Positions 53,139-61,247 are shown, numbered from the stretch's first letter. The stretch is DNA of 64,000 bases from Halorussus salinisoli (GCA_005239435.1 SZNP01000009.1:1-64000), one strand, 5' to 3'. The notes: generated from the letters alone by a model not told the origin. Numbers and translations are program-made.

Positions 53139-54008
53139 TCACTTCTCGTTGATGGACTCGCTGGCGATGTTCCGACCGCGGGTCTTCAGACTCACTTCGC
53201 GCCGCTTGCGAACCTCCTCCAGCACGTCCACTTCGATGAGTCGCTCGAAGATGCTCTCGACTTCGTCCACGTCCATCCCCAGGAAGTCGGGAATCTCGAA
53301 CGACGAAACCCCCGAGTAGAGTGCCATCAGGACCTCCTTTTCGGTCTCGTCGAGTTCGACGCCGCCCTCGTTCTTGCGCTCGCCCTTCTGGAACAGCGAT
53401 TCCAGCAGGGCACACCGCCGGGTCTGGCCCGAGATGTACGTCTGGACGCTGGTGTCGCCCTGCGTGTGTTCGACCTCCAGCACCGTGCGCTGTTCGCCCT
53501 CGACCGTCCGGGTCGCGCGCTCGACCGAGCCGATGTCGTCGAGTTCGATGCCCACGAAGGTACCGCTGGCGATGGCGACGTTGACCATCCCCTCGGTAAT
53601 CTTGACGCGGGCCTTCTCCCAGTCGGTGTCCTGAATCACGCCGCCTTCGACGGCGGGATGCTTGGTCAGGATCATCTCCTGGTTCAGCAGGGCACCGTAG
53701 ACGTCGATTTCGAACTCCTCGATGTCCATGCTCGTACCGATCAGGACGACGTTCTTGTCGAACTCGACGCTCAGATAGTTCGAGACCGAAGCGACCGCCT
53801 GATTCACGTCGTAGCGGCCTTCGAGTCCCTTCACGTCGGTCAGCGGAATCGACCGCTTGCCCTGATTGCCCGCCAACACGAGTCGCTTGTTCGACAGCAG
53901 AACGCGGCCGCTGGTCCAGTCGGGGTCGTTGAGTTTGCGGCCGTTCTTCACGACCTGCAAGAACTTCCCCTGCGTGTCGGTGATCTTGTGCTCGCCTTCC
54001 TTGCTCAT
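53139..54008 (-). CDS. cheF: taxis protein CheF
   Basis: A 289-residue adaptor specific to archaea that links the CheY signal to the archaellum motor. The N-terminal region HKITDTQGKFLQVVKNGRKLNDPDW and TSGRVLLSNKRLVL match CheF. The C-terminal part (DETEKEVLMALYSGVSSFEIPDFLGM) is a winged-helix-like domain. It is followed upstream by the transducer gene on the same strand, 119 bases away. ATG 54008 starts the family-typical MSKEGEHK. Confidence 0.9.
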   Translation of the reverse strand: MSKEGEHKITDTQGKFLQVVKNGRKLNDPDWTSGRVLLSNKRLVLAGNQGKRSIPLTDVKGLEGRYDVNQAVASVSNYLSVEFDKNVVLIGTSMDIEEFEIDVYGALLNQEMILTKHPAVEGGVIQDTDWEKARVKITEGMVNVAIASGTFVGIELDDIGSVERATRTVEGEQRTVLEVEHTQGDTSVQTYISGQTRRCALLESLFQKGERKNEGGVELDETEKEVLMALYSGVSSFEIPDFLGMDVDEVESIFERLIEVDVLEEVRKRREVSLKTRGRNIASESINEK

Positions 54009-54127
54009 GCGTTGTGTCTACGTTCTCGGCGCGGTCGCTCGCGTCGGCGACCCGACGCCTCGTGGGTCCTCGGAGGGAGGTCGTCTGTCGGTGTTCGATA
54101 CGGTCATACGGGGACGGATCGGGGGAG

Positions 54128-56098
54128 TTAGGACTCGGTTCGCATGTCGTCTACCCGCGCCGAGAGTTCGTCGATGGCGTCGGTCTGCTCGCGGGTCGCC
54201 GACACGATGTCGTCGGTCGCGTCCTCGACCTCGCTGGTCCGGTCGCGTACGTCCTCGACCGTCGCCATGACCTGCTCGACGTTGGCGGCCTGTTCGTCGT
54301 TGGCCTCGGCGACTTCGGTCACGCCGGTCGCGGCCTCCTCGACCGCGTCGGCGATCTCTTCGAGAGCGACGAGCGCGTCCTCTATCTCCTGTCCGGCGTG
54401 TTTGACCTGCTGGTTGGACTCCTCGACCGCGACCACGGTCTCGTTGGCCTGCGACTGTATCTCCTCGATGCGTCCGGCTATCTCCTCGGTGTGTTCGCGC
54501 GTCTCGTTGGCCAACTCCTTGACCTCGTCTGCGACGACCTCGAAACCGCTTCCGGCCTCACCCGCGCGGGCGGCCTCGATGTTGGCGTTGAGCGCGAGGA
54601 GGTTGGTCTGGTCGGCGACTTCCGCGATGACCTCGACCACGTCCTCTATCTCGTTCATCTGGGTTTCGAGTTCGGTCACGGTTCCCACGAGGTCCTCGCT
54701 CATCTCGATGACCTCGTCGGTCGCTTCGCGCGCCCCCTCGCTGGATTCGAGACCGCTGTCGGCCGACGCCTTGGCCTGTTCGGCGGCCGAGGCCACTTCG
54801 TCGGAACTGGCGGCGACCTCCTCCATGCTGGCCGAGAAGTTCTCCATCTGCGTGGCGACCTCCGAGAGCTGTTCGGTCTGTTCGTCCACTCGCTCGTCGA
54901 TGACGCGGGCCGACTCCGAGGCCTTTTCCACCGAGCTTTCGAGGTCGTCGGCCTTCTCGCCGACGCGCTCGGTCAACCGCTCGAATCGCTCGGCCATGTC
55001 GTTGACTTGCCCCACGACTTCCACGAGCGACTCGTCCACCACGTCGTGTTCGTCCTCGAACGACGCGCGAGCGGAGAGGTCGCCCGTCTCCATCGCAGTC
55101 AGGGTACCGATGAGTTCCTCGACCAGCGAGGTGATGCCCTCCTGTCGCCGGATGTCCTCGGTCCGGTCCCGGACCGTCTCGACCACTGCGATGAGTTCGC
55201 CGTCGTCGTACAGCGGCATGGCCGAGAACTCGATACTGCGCTCGACGCCGTTCTGGTCGACCATCGTACTCTCGTCAGTGTAGAGCGTCCGGGCGGTGTC
55301 GGCCTTCCCCACGTCGAACTCGGCGTGTGCCGACTCGGGAGCCTCGGCCACCTTGTCGGCCAGCGTCTTCACGCGCCGTCCGTCGGGGTAGAACGCCTCG
55401 CTGACGTTGGACGTCCCGAGGGCTTCCTCGGCCGGGACGCCGGTGAGCTCCTCCAGCGCGGAGTTCCACGCCGCGACTTGCTCGCGCTGGGTGTCGAGCA
55501 TGAACACCGGGACGCCGATGCCGTCGAGCAGGTCGTCGTCGTCCACGTTGAGTTCGTCCTCGGCGTCTGCGCCCGGTTCGTCCTCCTCGCCGGTCCCGTC
55601 GGCCGCGGCAGCGTCGTAGGCGTCGAGTCCCGTCTGCATGTCGGCGAGCGTCGCCGAGAGTCCCGATTGAAGTTCGTCCTCGGCGCGCTGGAGTTCCTCG
55701 GCGACAGCCTCGTTGCCCGCACCGAGTCGGTGTTCGAGTCGTTCGAACGTCTCGGCGACCAGTTCCTCGACGCCCGCCGAGTAGGTTCCGGCGAACGTCG
55801 CGGCGGACACCTCCGCGTCGACGTGTCGTCGCCCGAGGTCGGTCGCGTCCTCGGCCGCCGACGCCGGGTCGTCGATGACCTGCCCGAGGTGGACCGCCTG
55901 GGCCTGTCGGAGGTCGTCGCTCGCGTCGGTGTTTCGATACGTTTCGGCCAACTGCGAGCGCGTGACGGTTTCTCCGGCCGAGATCGAGACGTCGTCGGTC
56001 TGGGTCCCGCCGTCGAACGTCACGTTTCGCTGTCGTTCGGCCTGGTTTTCCCTTTCGCGTAAGGTCTTTAAAATTTTCAGCAGCCTGTCCCTGACCAT
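54128..56098 (-). CDS. soluble methyl-accepting chemotaxis transducer with PAS domain
   Basis: About 656 residues from ATG 56098, without membrane helices, so a cytoplasmic sensor. Residues about 20-140 are helical, a region reminiscent of globin-coupled sensors but with no haem ligand I can assign. A PAS domain follows at about 175-290 (GIGVPVFMLDTQREQVAAWNSALEELTGVPAEEALG). Then come linker helices and a long coiled-coil signalling domain with the conserved hairpin tip VADQTNLLALNANIEAARAGE. The longer frame from 56143 starts in leader DNA. It lies beside cheF. Confidence 0.87.
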   Translation of the reverse strand: MVRDRLLKILKTLRERENQAERQRNVTFDGGTQTDDVSISAGETVTRSQLAETYRNTDASDDLRQAQAVHLGQVIDDPASAAEDATDLGRRHVDAEVSAATFAGTYSAGVEELVAETFERLEHRLGAGNEAVAEELQRAEDELQSGLSATLADMQTGLDAYDAAAADGTGEEDEPGADAEDELNVDDDDLLDGIGVPVFMLDTQREQVAAWNSALEELTGVPAEEALGTSNVSEAFYPDGRRVKTLADKVAEAPESAHAEFDVGKADTARTLYTDESTMVDQNGVERSIEFSAMPLYDDGELIAVVETVRDRTEDIRRQEGITSLVEELIGTLTAMETGDLSARASFEDEHDVVDESLVEVVGQVNDMAERFERLTERVGEKADDLESSVEKASESARVIDERVDEQTEQLSEVATQMENFSASMEEVAASSDEVASAAEQAKASADSGLESSEGAREATDEVIEMSEDLVGTVTELETQMNEIEDVVEVIAEVADQTNLLALNANIEAARAGEAGSGFEVVADEVKELANETREHTEEIAGRIEEIQSQANETVVAVEESNQQVKHAGQEIEDALVALEEIADAVEEAATGVTEVAEANDEQAANVEQVMATVEDVRDRTSEVEDATDDIVSATREQTDAIDELSARVDDMRTES

Positions 56099-56249
56099 CT
56101 TGTTCTGGAAAGAGACACCAACCGGATATAAAGTTTTACGCAAATTTCAAGCGCGATAACCCGACCGCCGCACGGCAATCCGGACCGCCGCCGGGCGGCT
56201 ACTCCCCTCGAAGACCGCCTGCAACCCGGATTTACGGTCGCTCGCGGTT

Positions 56250-57470
56250 CTACCCTCGCCCACCGAGCTTCGAGAGCGCGGAGAACGCCCGTTTCCGGAC
56301 CTCCTCGTCGTCGGTGTCGTCGATGACGTCGTCGAGTCGCTGGCGCGCGCGCTCGCCGCCCACCTTCCCGAGGGTGAACGCCGCCTTCGCGCGAGCGTCG
56401 CTACTCACCTCCGGATCGTCCAACACGTCGAGCAGGGCGTCTTCGGCGACATCGCCACCGACGGTGGCGATACTGGTCGCGGCGAACTGGGCGGTCATCC
56501 CGTCCTTGTCGTCCAGCACCGACGCCAGCGCCTCGATGGCGGCCTCGCGGTTCCGGTCGCCGGTCACTCTGCCGAGCAGCCACGCCGCGTTCCGACGCTG
56601 GTGAGGTTGGGTTCCCTGGTCGAGAATCTCCACCAGCGAGTCCACGACGCTGCGGTGGTCGTTTGCGCTCAACTTCTCGACCATCCGCTCGCGCAACTCG
56701 TGGCTCTGCTGACCCGGCGCGTTCGACAGGAGTTCGATGAGCGAGAACACCGCCGCGCGCCGGACCGTCTCGCTCTCGTCGGACAGCAGCGAGACGAGCG
56801 CGTCCAGCGGTTTCGCACTCCCGAAGTTACCGAGCGAGTTGGCCGCGATGCGCCGGACCGTCTCGCTCTCGTCGTCGAGCAGGCCCAGCAGCGCCGTCAG
56901 GGCCTCTTCGCCGCCGATGCGGCCGAGCGAGTCGGCCGCCTCTCGCCGGACTTCCACGCTCTCGTCGGCCAGTCGCTTCCGAAGCGCCGAGACCGCACGC
57001 GGGTCGTCGATGCGCCCGAGCGCGCGGGCGGCCCTCACTCGGACTCGCTGGTCGGGGTCGTCGAGGCGTCCGACGAGCGCCTTCGTCCCGGCCTTGTTTC
57101 CGAGTCGGCCCAAGGCGTTGGCCGACGCCATCCGGAGTTCCGGCTGGTCGGCCGAGAGCGTCTCGACCAGCGCCTCCGCCCGCGCCCACTCGGCCCCGTC
57201 GGTCGGGACTTCCTCGCCGGTCAGCGCGGCGACGAGTCGTTCGACTGCGTGACGCTGGTCGAGCGCGTCGATAGCCGCGGCTCGCACGGTTTCGCTGTCG
57301 TCGCTCTGGGCGGCAGTCACCAACGGGTCCAGCACCTCGTAATTCTCGGCCTCCACCTCTCCGAGGATGTCGGCCGCGCGCCGACGGACCGGTTCGCTGT
57401 TGCTATTCGTCAACAGCGAGGTGAGTTCGTCCACGTCGCCCGTCTTCTCCAGTTCGAACAGCGAAGTCAC
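56250..57470 (-). CDS. HEAT-repeat (PBS lyase-type) protein
   Basis: A 406-residue alpha-solenoid with about ten HEAT-like repeats of roughly 31 residues, each with the A-x-LG pattern and charged helices (VRVRAARALGRIDDPRAVSAL, VRREAADSLGRIGGEEALTAL). It is a scaffold for protein contacts rather than an enzyme. Its position between the transducer and the archaellin suggests a role in taxis or motor control, as HEAT-repeat proteins occur near che genes in haloarchaea (inference). Confidence 0.85.
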   Translation of the reverse strand: MTSLFELEKTGDVDELTSLLTNSNSEPVRRRAADILGEVEAENYEVLDPLVTAAQSDDSETVRAAAIDALDQRHAVERLVAALTGEEVPTDGAEWARAEALVETLSADQPELRMASANALGRLGNKAGTKALVGRLDDPDQRVRVRAARALGRIDDPRAVSALRKRLADESVEVRREAADSLGRIGGEEALTALLGLLDDESETVRRIAANSLGNFGSAKPLDALVSLLSDESETVRRAAVFSLIELLSNAPGQQSHELRERMVEKLSANDHRSVVDSLVEILDQGTQPHQRRNAAWLLGRVTGDRNREAAIEALASVLDDKDGMTAQFAATSIATVGGDVAEDALLDVLDDPEVSSDARAKAAFTLGKVGGERARQRLDDVIDDTDDEEVRKRAFSALSKLGGRG

Positions 57471-57556
57471 GACCGTTCAATCGAATCGGTCCGAGAAAAA
57501 ACGTGGTGTTACCCGGTCGAAGAAACGAGAGGAAGGTCGTTTGCGAGCGATGCGGC

Positions 57557-58183
57557 TTAGACCGTGACTGCGCTCTCCTGGGAGAGCGACTGCGGGATGT
57601 TGGCGCGGTAGAGCGTCACTGCACCGTACTGGGTGGTGAGCTTGAGTTTGACCTCTTGGCCTTCGTTGAGCCGTTCACCGCTAATCGCGGTGGTGTTCAT
57701 GATGACCTTGAATCGGTCGTCCTGCGTGTTGAGGACAGGTGTCGAGTCGTCAGAGTCCTTAATCGCGTCAACGGTGAAGTTCGCGTACTTGGGTTTACCA
57801 GCGTCGGTGCCGCCTTTCTTGACGATGGCGTCCGACTTCTCGGACTCCGTCAGCGTCTTGGCGTCGTTCGGACCGATCCACTCGATGGTGGCCGCTGAGA
57901 GGTTGATGTCGTCGGAACCGGAGCCGCGCATCACTGTCAGGTTGATGTAGTCAGCCTTTTCGTTGGCGACGTTCGAGAAGCCACTCACTACTTGCACGCG
58001 GTTCGAGACCTGTGCACTACTCTCCTGTCCGGTCTGTTCGGACTTGGTCTGGAGGAACCCGGCCGTGTTGATGAGCACGCCTGCTGCGATAGCGGCGACT
58101 AGCACCATCGCGATGAACACGATGAGTGTACCGATACCGACTTGACCTCTGTCATTTAGTCGTTTTTGGATTTTCTCTTTCAT
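57557..58183 (-). CDS. archaellin (archaellum filament protein)
   Basis: A 208-residue filament protein. A class III signal peptide is cleaved by the prepilin-like peptidase after G13 (NDRG|QVGIGTL), followed by the hydrophobic assembly helix LIVFIAMVLVAAIAAGVLINTAG. Three N-glycosylation sequons are visible: INLT, NFT and NTT. Archaellins are known glycoproteins, so the glycan genes in this window may act on it. Its leader carries a perfect palindrome. No other archaellum gene is present here. Confidence 0.92.
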   Translation of the reverse strand: MKEKIQKRLNDRGQVGIGTLIVFIAMVLVAAIAAGVLINTAGFLQTKSEQTGQESSAQVSNRVQVVSGFSNVANEKADYINLTVMRGSGSDDINLSAATIEWIGPNDAKTLTESEKSDAIVKKGGTDAGKPKYANFTVDAIKDSDDSTPVLNTQDDRFKVIMNTTAISGERLNEGQEVKLKLTTQYGAVTLYRANIPQSLSQESAVTV

Positions 58184-58205
58184 TTTCTCACGTCCTGTCC
58201 GAGCG

Positions 58206-58220
58206 TCAATGTGACATTGA
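58206..58220. promoter_or_regulatory. palindrome in the archaellin leader
   Basis: TCAATGTGACATTGA, a perfect inverted repeat with 7-base arms and one centre base, between the TATA element and the archaellin start. If transcription starts about 26 bases after the TATA box, it lies in the 5' untranslated leader. Confidence 0.55.
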
Positions 58221-58254
58221 CTACGGACTCTATCCGGAACGAAACAAACCTTCG

Positions 58255-58262
58255 TAATAAAT
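58255..58262 (-). promoter_or_regulatory. TATA element of the archaellin gene
   Basis: Minus-strand ATTTATTA about 72 bases upstream of ATG 58183, giving an untranslated leader of about 45 bases. Confidence 0.5.
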
Positions 58263-58374
58263 GTACGGCCTCGATTATCAGATGTGATATTGGTCGAGAC
58301 ACAGGACCGAAATCCGATACGTTGGTCATCTCCAGCCAGAACTCTCCGAAAAAGTATACGTCGGTCGGAGCGTC

Positions 58375-58656
58375 CTATTCGCCCGCAGTGATGCTGTAGA
58401 TGACGAACAGGTATCCGACCGTCGTGATGAGATAGTTGACCGACAGCAGCAGTCTGGTCTGTTCGAAGCGAGTCACGAACGCACTGACCGTCGTCGCTAA
58501 CGCCGCGGCGACGATGAGCGTGAAGCCTATCGAGAGGTGAAACATCGCCTGCCGGGAGGTTCGGTTGTAGGCACGGACCGCGAATCCGACCATCGAGAGA
58601 CCGGCGGTTGCGAGGGTCAGGCTGAACACGACGTACAGCAGTTCTATCGATTGCAT
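58375..58656 (-). CDS. small membrane protein, DUF7521-like
   Basis: A 93-residue protein with three membrane helices (LYVVFSLTLATAGLSMVGFAV, SIGFTLIVAAALATTVSAF, VNYLITTVGYLFVIYSITA). ATG 58656 (MQSIELL) starts the family. Membrane proteins of this type are often paired with a winged-helix regulator; here that gene is the upstream neighbour on the same strand. Their common role is unknown, perhaps sensing for the regulator. Confidence 0.72.
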   Translation of the reverse strand: MQSIELLYVVFSLTLATAGLSMVGFAVRAYNRTSRQAMFHLSIGFTLIVAAALATTVSAFVTRFEQTRLLLSVNYLITTVGYLFVIYSITAGE

Positions 58657-58727
58657 GGTTTTCCTGTGCTGAGAGGCCGTCCGCGCACGGTCCGGAATCG
58701 GCGACCCACGACGGTCACCGGTTCGGG

Positions 58728-59069
58728 TCACTCCGCTTTGAGGTCGCGCCACACGTCGGCCAGCGCGTTCTCGACGTTCGGCCGGTCCTCTGCCGACACG
58801 TCGATACTGGCCTCCTCGAACGAAATTTCGAGCGCGTCGACGTTCCGTCGGTATACCTTCGTACGTCGGCCCTCGTCGGAGAACTCCCTGCCCGAAAGTT
58901 CGAGCAAGTCGGCCTCCGTGAGTTCCTCTATCCGGCGGTAGCTCGTCGCTATCGGGATTTCGAGCTCGTCGCTCAGCTCCTGGGCCGACTTGGGTTCGCT
59001 CGTGGCTCGGAGTATCTCGGCGTTGTACTTGTTGCCGAGTACCCGGAGTAGTTCCACGGCCTCCATCAA
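58728..59069 (-). CDS. winged-helix transcription regulator (ArsR-like)
   Basis: A 113-residue protein. ELLRVLGNKYNAEILRATSEPKSAQELSDELEIPIATSYRRIEEL is a classical winged helix with the recognition helix at IATSYRRIEEL; the wing continues to about residue 75. Two adjacent ATG codons (59069, 59066) may be used. It pairs with the membrane protein gene 71 bases downstream. Its position between cheW and the archaellin gene makes motility genes plausible targets (inference). Confidence 0.8.
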   Translation of the reverse strand: MMEAVELLRVLGNKYNAEILRATSEPKSAQELSDELEIPIATSYRRIEELTEADLLELSGREFSDEGRRTKVYRRNVDALEISFEEASIDVSAEDRPNVENALADVWRDLKAE

Positions 59070-59177
59070 TTATCGCGTTTGAAAACTTAGTTTAAAAAGG
59101 TACCGTAGCCGACTCGTCGGCTGTCGTGACTGGTCGGCGTCGGAACAGTAAAGTGGGCACCACGGATTCCATCGAGT

Positions 59178-59588
59178 ATGTCAGAGACCGTCGGCGACGT
59201 TCAGGTCCTCGAATTTCGGCTCGAAGACCGGAAATACTGCATCGACATCGCACACGTGGACGAAATCGTTGACAAGGAGGAACTGACACCGCTTCCGAAC
59301 TCCGACCCTCGTGTCGAGGGCGTGATGGACCTCCGCGGAACCACGACGACCATCATCAATCCGAAGGAGGTGCTGGACTTGGACGAGACCGAAACCGGCG
59401 AGCGGGTCGTCGTCCTCGAGAGCGACGACACCGGCAACGTCGGGTGGCTCATCGATGCGGTGACGCAGGTCGTCGGCATCGACACCGACGCAGTAGACGA
59501 GAGCGTCGAGAGCGGGTCGGTCCGGGGCATCGTCCGGCAGGACGACGACTTCGTCGTCTGGATCAAGCCGTCCGAAATCAACAACTGA
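59178..59588 (+). CDS. cheW: chemotaxis coupling protein CheW
   Basis: A 136-residue adaptor joining transducers to the CheA kinase. It is a CheW-like double beta-barrel: VQVLEFRLEDRKYCIDIAHVDEIV, PRVEGVMDLRGTTTTIINPKEVL (the conserved RG region) and VGWLIDAVTQVV. It is full length. It stands alone on the plus strand, convergent with glmU; no cheA or cheY lies in the window. Confidence 0.92.
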   Translation: MSETVGDVQVLEFRLEDRKYCIDIAHVDEIVDKEELTPLPNSDPRVEGVMDLRGTTTTIINPKEVLDLDETETGERVVVLESDDTGNVGWLIDAVTQVVGIDTDAVDESVESGSVRGIVRQDDDFVVWIKPSEINN

Positions 59589-59609
59589 CGACGACACTGA
59601 TCCCGGCTT

Positions 59610-60806
59610 CTACCGGTCTCGCGTGACGGTTTCGCCCGGCGGAATCCCGACGCCCGGCGAGAGTTTCGTGCCGACGTTCAGCGAGACGTTGATGCCGGTC
59701 TTCGCCCCGTCGCCCGCCACGACGCCGAACTTCCGGCGGCCGGTCGAGACGCGCTCGCCCTTCACCGTCAGTTTCACCGCCTCGTCGTCGTGCCGCAAGT
59801 TGGCGACGTTCGACCCGGCCCCGAAGTTGACGTTTCGACCCAACACGCTGTCGCCGACGTAGCTCTGGTGGCCTACGGTCGCACCCGGCATGAGAACGGT
59901 GTTTTTGACCTCGACCGAGTGGCCGACTTTAGCGCCCTCGCCGACGAGGGTCGCGCCGCGGACGTAGGCGTTCGGGCCGACGCTCGCGCCCGTGCGGACG
60001 AGCGCGGGACCCTCGACGACGACTCCGGCGTCGATGGTCGCGCCCTCCTCGACGACGACCGGCCCTCGGAGGTCGGCGGTTTCGTGGACGTCGCCGCGAA
60101 TGTCGCGGGCGAGTTCTCCCAGTTTCCACTCGTTGGCTTCCAGCAGTTCCCAGGGCCGCCCCACGTCGAGCCACCGGTCGAGTTCGACCGCCGAAACGTC
60201 GTACTCCTCGATAGTGCGAGCGAGAACGTCGGTGATCTCTCGCTCGCCGCGCTCGCTCTCGGGCACGTCCAACCACGCTCGCGCTTCTTCGGGGAACAGG
60301 TACGCCCCGGTGTTGGCGAGGTCGGTCGGCGGGTCGGCGGGTTTCTCCACGATGTCGGTGACGACCCCGCCCTCGGTCGAGAGCACGCCGTAGTTCGTCG
60401 GGTCGGCGACGCGGTGCGCGCCGACCGCCGGACCCGCCTCGAACAGCGCCTCGACGCCCTCGGGGTCGTAGAGGTTGTCGCCGTTGAGGACCGCGAAGGG
60501 ACCGTCCAAGCGGTCGCGGGCGGTTCGAACCGCGTCGGCGGTCCCGGCCTGCGTCTCCTGGACCGCGTAGCTGACCGGTATGCCGGCGTACTCCTCGCCG
60601 AAGTAGTCCCTGACCGCGTCGGCCTCGTAACCCACGACCAGGATTAGTTCGTCCGCGCCCGCCCGCACGGCCGCGTCGGCCGCGTGGGTGGCCAGCGGGC
60701 GGTCTGCGACCGGCAGCATCGGTTTGGGGAGCGACGCCGACAGCGGCCGAATCCGGGTCCCCTCGCCTGCCGCGAGGACGACTGCCTGAACTCTCTCGGC
60801 TGTCAT
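59610..60806 (-). CDS. glmU: bifunctional UDP-GlcNAc pyrophosphorylase/acetyltransferase-like nucleotidyltransferase
   Basis: A 398-residue protein. The N-terminal nucleotidyltransferase has LAAGEGTRIRPLSASLPKPMLPVADRP, NGDNLYD, then VEKPADPP. The C-terminal left-handed beta-helix from about 235 carries hexapeptide repeats (GATIDAGVVVEGPALVRTGASVG) and NTVLMPGATVGHQSYVGDSVLG. This matches archaeal GlmU-type enzymes making UDP-GlcNAc from GlcN-1-P. The ATG lies 25 bases after the 19-bp motif (leaderless), and the gene is divergent from glmS. Confidence 0.87.
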   Translation of the reverse strand: MTAERVQAVVLAAGEGTRIRPLSASLPKPMLPVADRPLATHAADAAVRAGADELILVVGYEADAVRDYFGEEYAGIPVSYAVQETQAGTADAVRTARDRLDGPFAVLNGDNLYDPEGVEALFEAGPAVGAHRVADPTNYGVLSTEGGVVTDIVEKPADPPTDLANTGAYLFPEEARAWLDVPESERGEREITDVLARTIEEYDVSAVELDRWLDVGRPWELLEANEWKLGELARDIRGDVHETADLRGPVVVEEGATIDAGVVVEGPALVRTGASVGPNAYVRGATLVGEGAKVGHSVEVKNTVLMPGATVGHQSYVGDSVLGRNVNFGAGSNVANLRHDDEAVKLTVKGERVSTGRRKFGVVAGDGAKTGINVSLNVGTKLSPGVGIPPGETVTRDR

Positions 60807-60831
60807 TGTGGGGACCCACTCGGGGTGAAGA

Positions 60832-60850
60832 CTTTGTTACCATCTCCTTG
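60832..60850 (-). promoter_or_regulatory. CA-N8-GTAACAAAG motif, glmU
   Basis: Minus-strand CAAGGAGATGGTAACAAAG, ending 25 bases before ATG 60806. No separate TATA box is present. Confidence 0.78.
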
Positions 60851-61009
60851 TGTGCCAGTAAGTAGGTGGTACCGAACGGATGGTAGACGCTTCCCCCGAT
60901 TAATGCAGTCCCGGAGCGATCGACGAACGACGGTACCCGCGTCCAAAATGGGTACACGAACCACGATAAGTCGGCCCTACGTGGAGCGTATTTTCTCCTA
61001 CCCGGCAAT

Positions 61010-61028
61010 CAGCGAGCGTATAACAAAG
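61010..61028 (+). promoter_or_regulatory. CA-N8-ATAACAAAG motif, glmS
   Basis: CAGCGAGCGTATAACAAAG, 218 bases before ATG 61247, the longest leader of all motif copies. Confidence 0.75.
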
Positions 61029-61092
61029 AGGTCCGGTGGCAATCTGTGGAACAGCACCCGCTTCCGGACGTCGGGGCGGTCAGGACGGTACA

Positions 61093-61188
61093 ATGCGCGA
61101 TGAACTGAACTACGCGAACGATAGGCGAAGGTTATGTGACGGGCTACGCGACGCCGTCCCGAACGAATATCGCAGTACGAAGCTCTAA
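61093..61188 (+). CDS. possible 31-codon upstream ORF in the glmS leader
   Basis: A 31-residue frame, from ATG 61093, begins MRDELNYANDRRRLCDGL and ends STKL, with stop TAA at 61186-61188. It is rich in codons rare in haloarchaea (AGG twice, TTA, CTA, AGT, TGT). It ends two bases before the next upstream frame. It may act as a translated leader; expression is unproven. Confidence 0.3.
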   Translation: MRDELNYANDRRRLCDGLRDAVPNEYRSTKL

Positions 61189-61190
61189 CC

Positions 61191-61247
61191 ATGAAAGATA
61201 CCAACACGATGCTGGCGCGTGAGACGACGACGGGGGTGTACTGCTGA
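61191..61247 (+). CDS. possible 18-codon upstream ORF coupled to glmS
   Basis: MKDTNTMLARETTTGVYC; its TGA stop (61245-61247) shares a base with the glmS ATG (TGATG), the classical arrangement for translational coupling. It lies two bases after the 31-codon frame. This suggests leader-peptide control of glmS. Confidence 0.4.
   Translation: MKDTNTMLARETTTGVYC

Larger units (their letters stand above)
60807..61092. other. divergent glmU/glmS promoter region
   Basis: This spacer carries a motif copy for each direction (60832-60850 and 61010-61028), 160 bases apart. The remaining part up to glmS is its long leader. No larger gene is seen. Confidence 0.55.
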
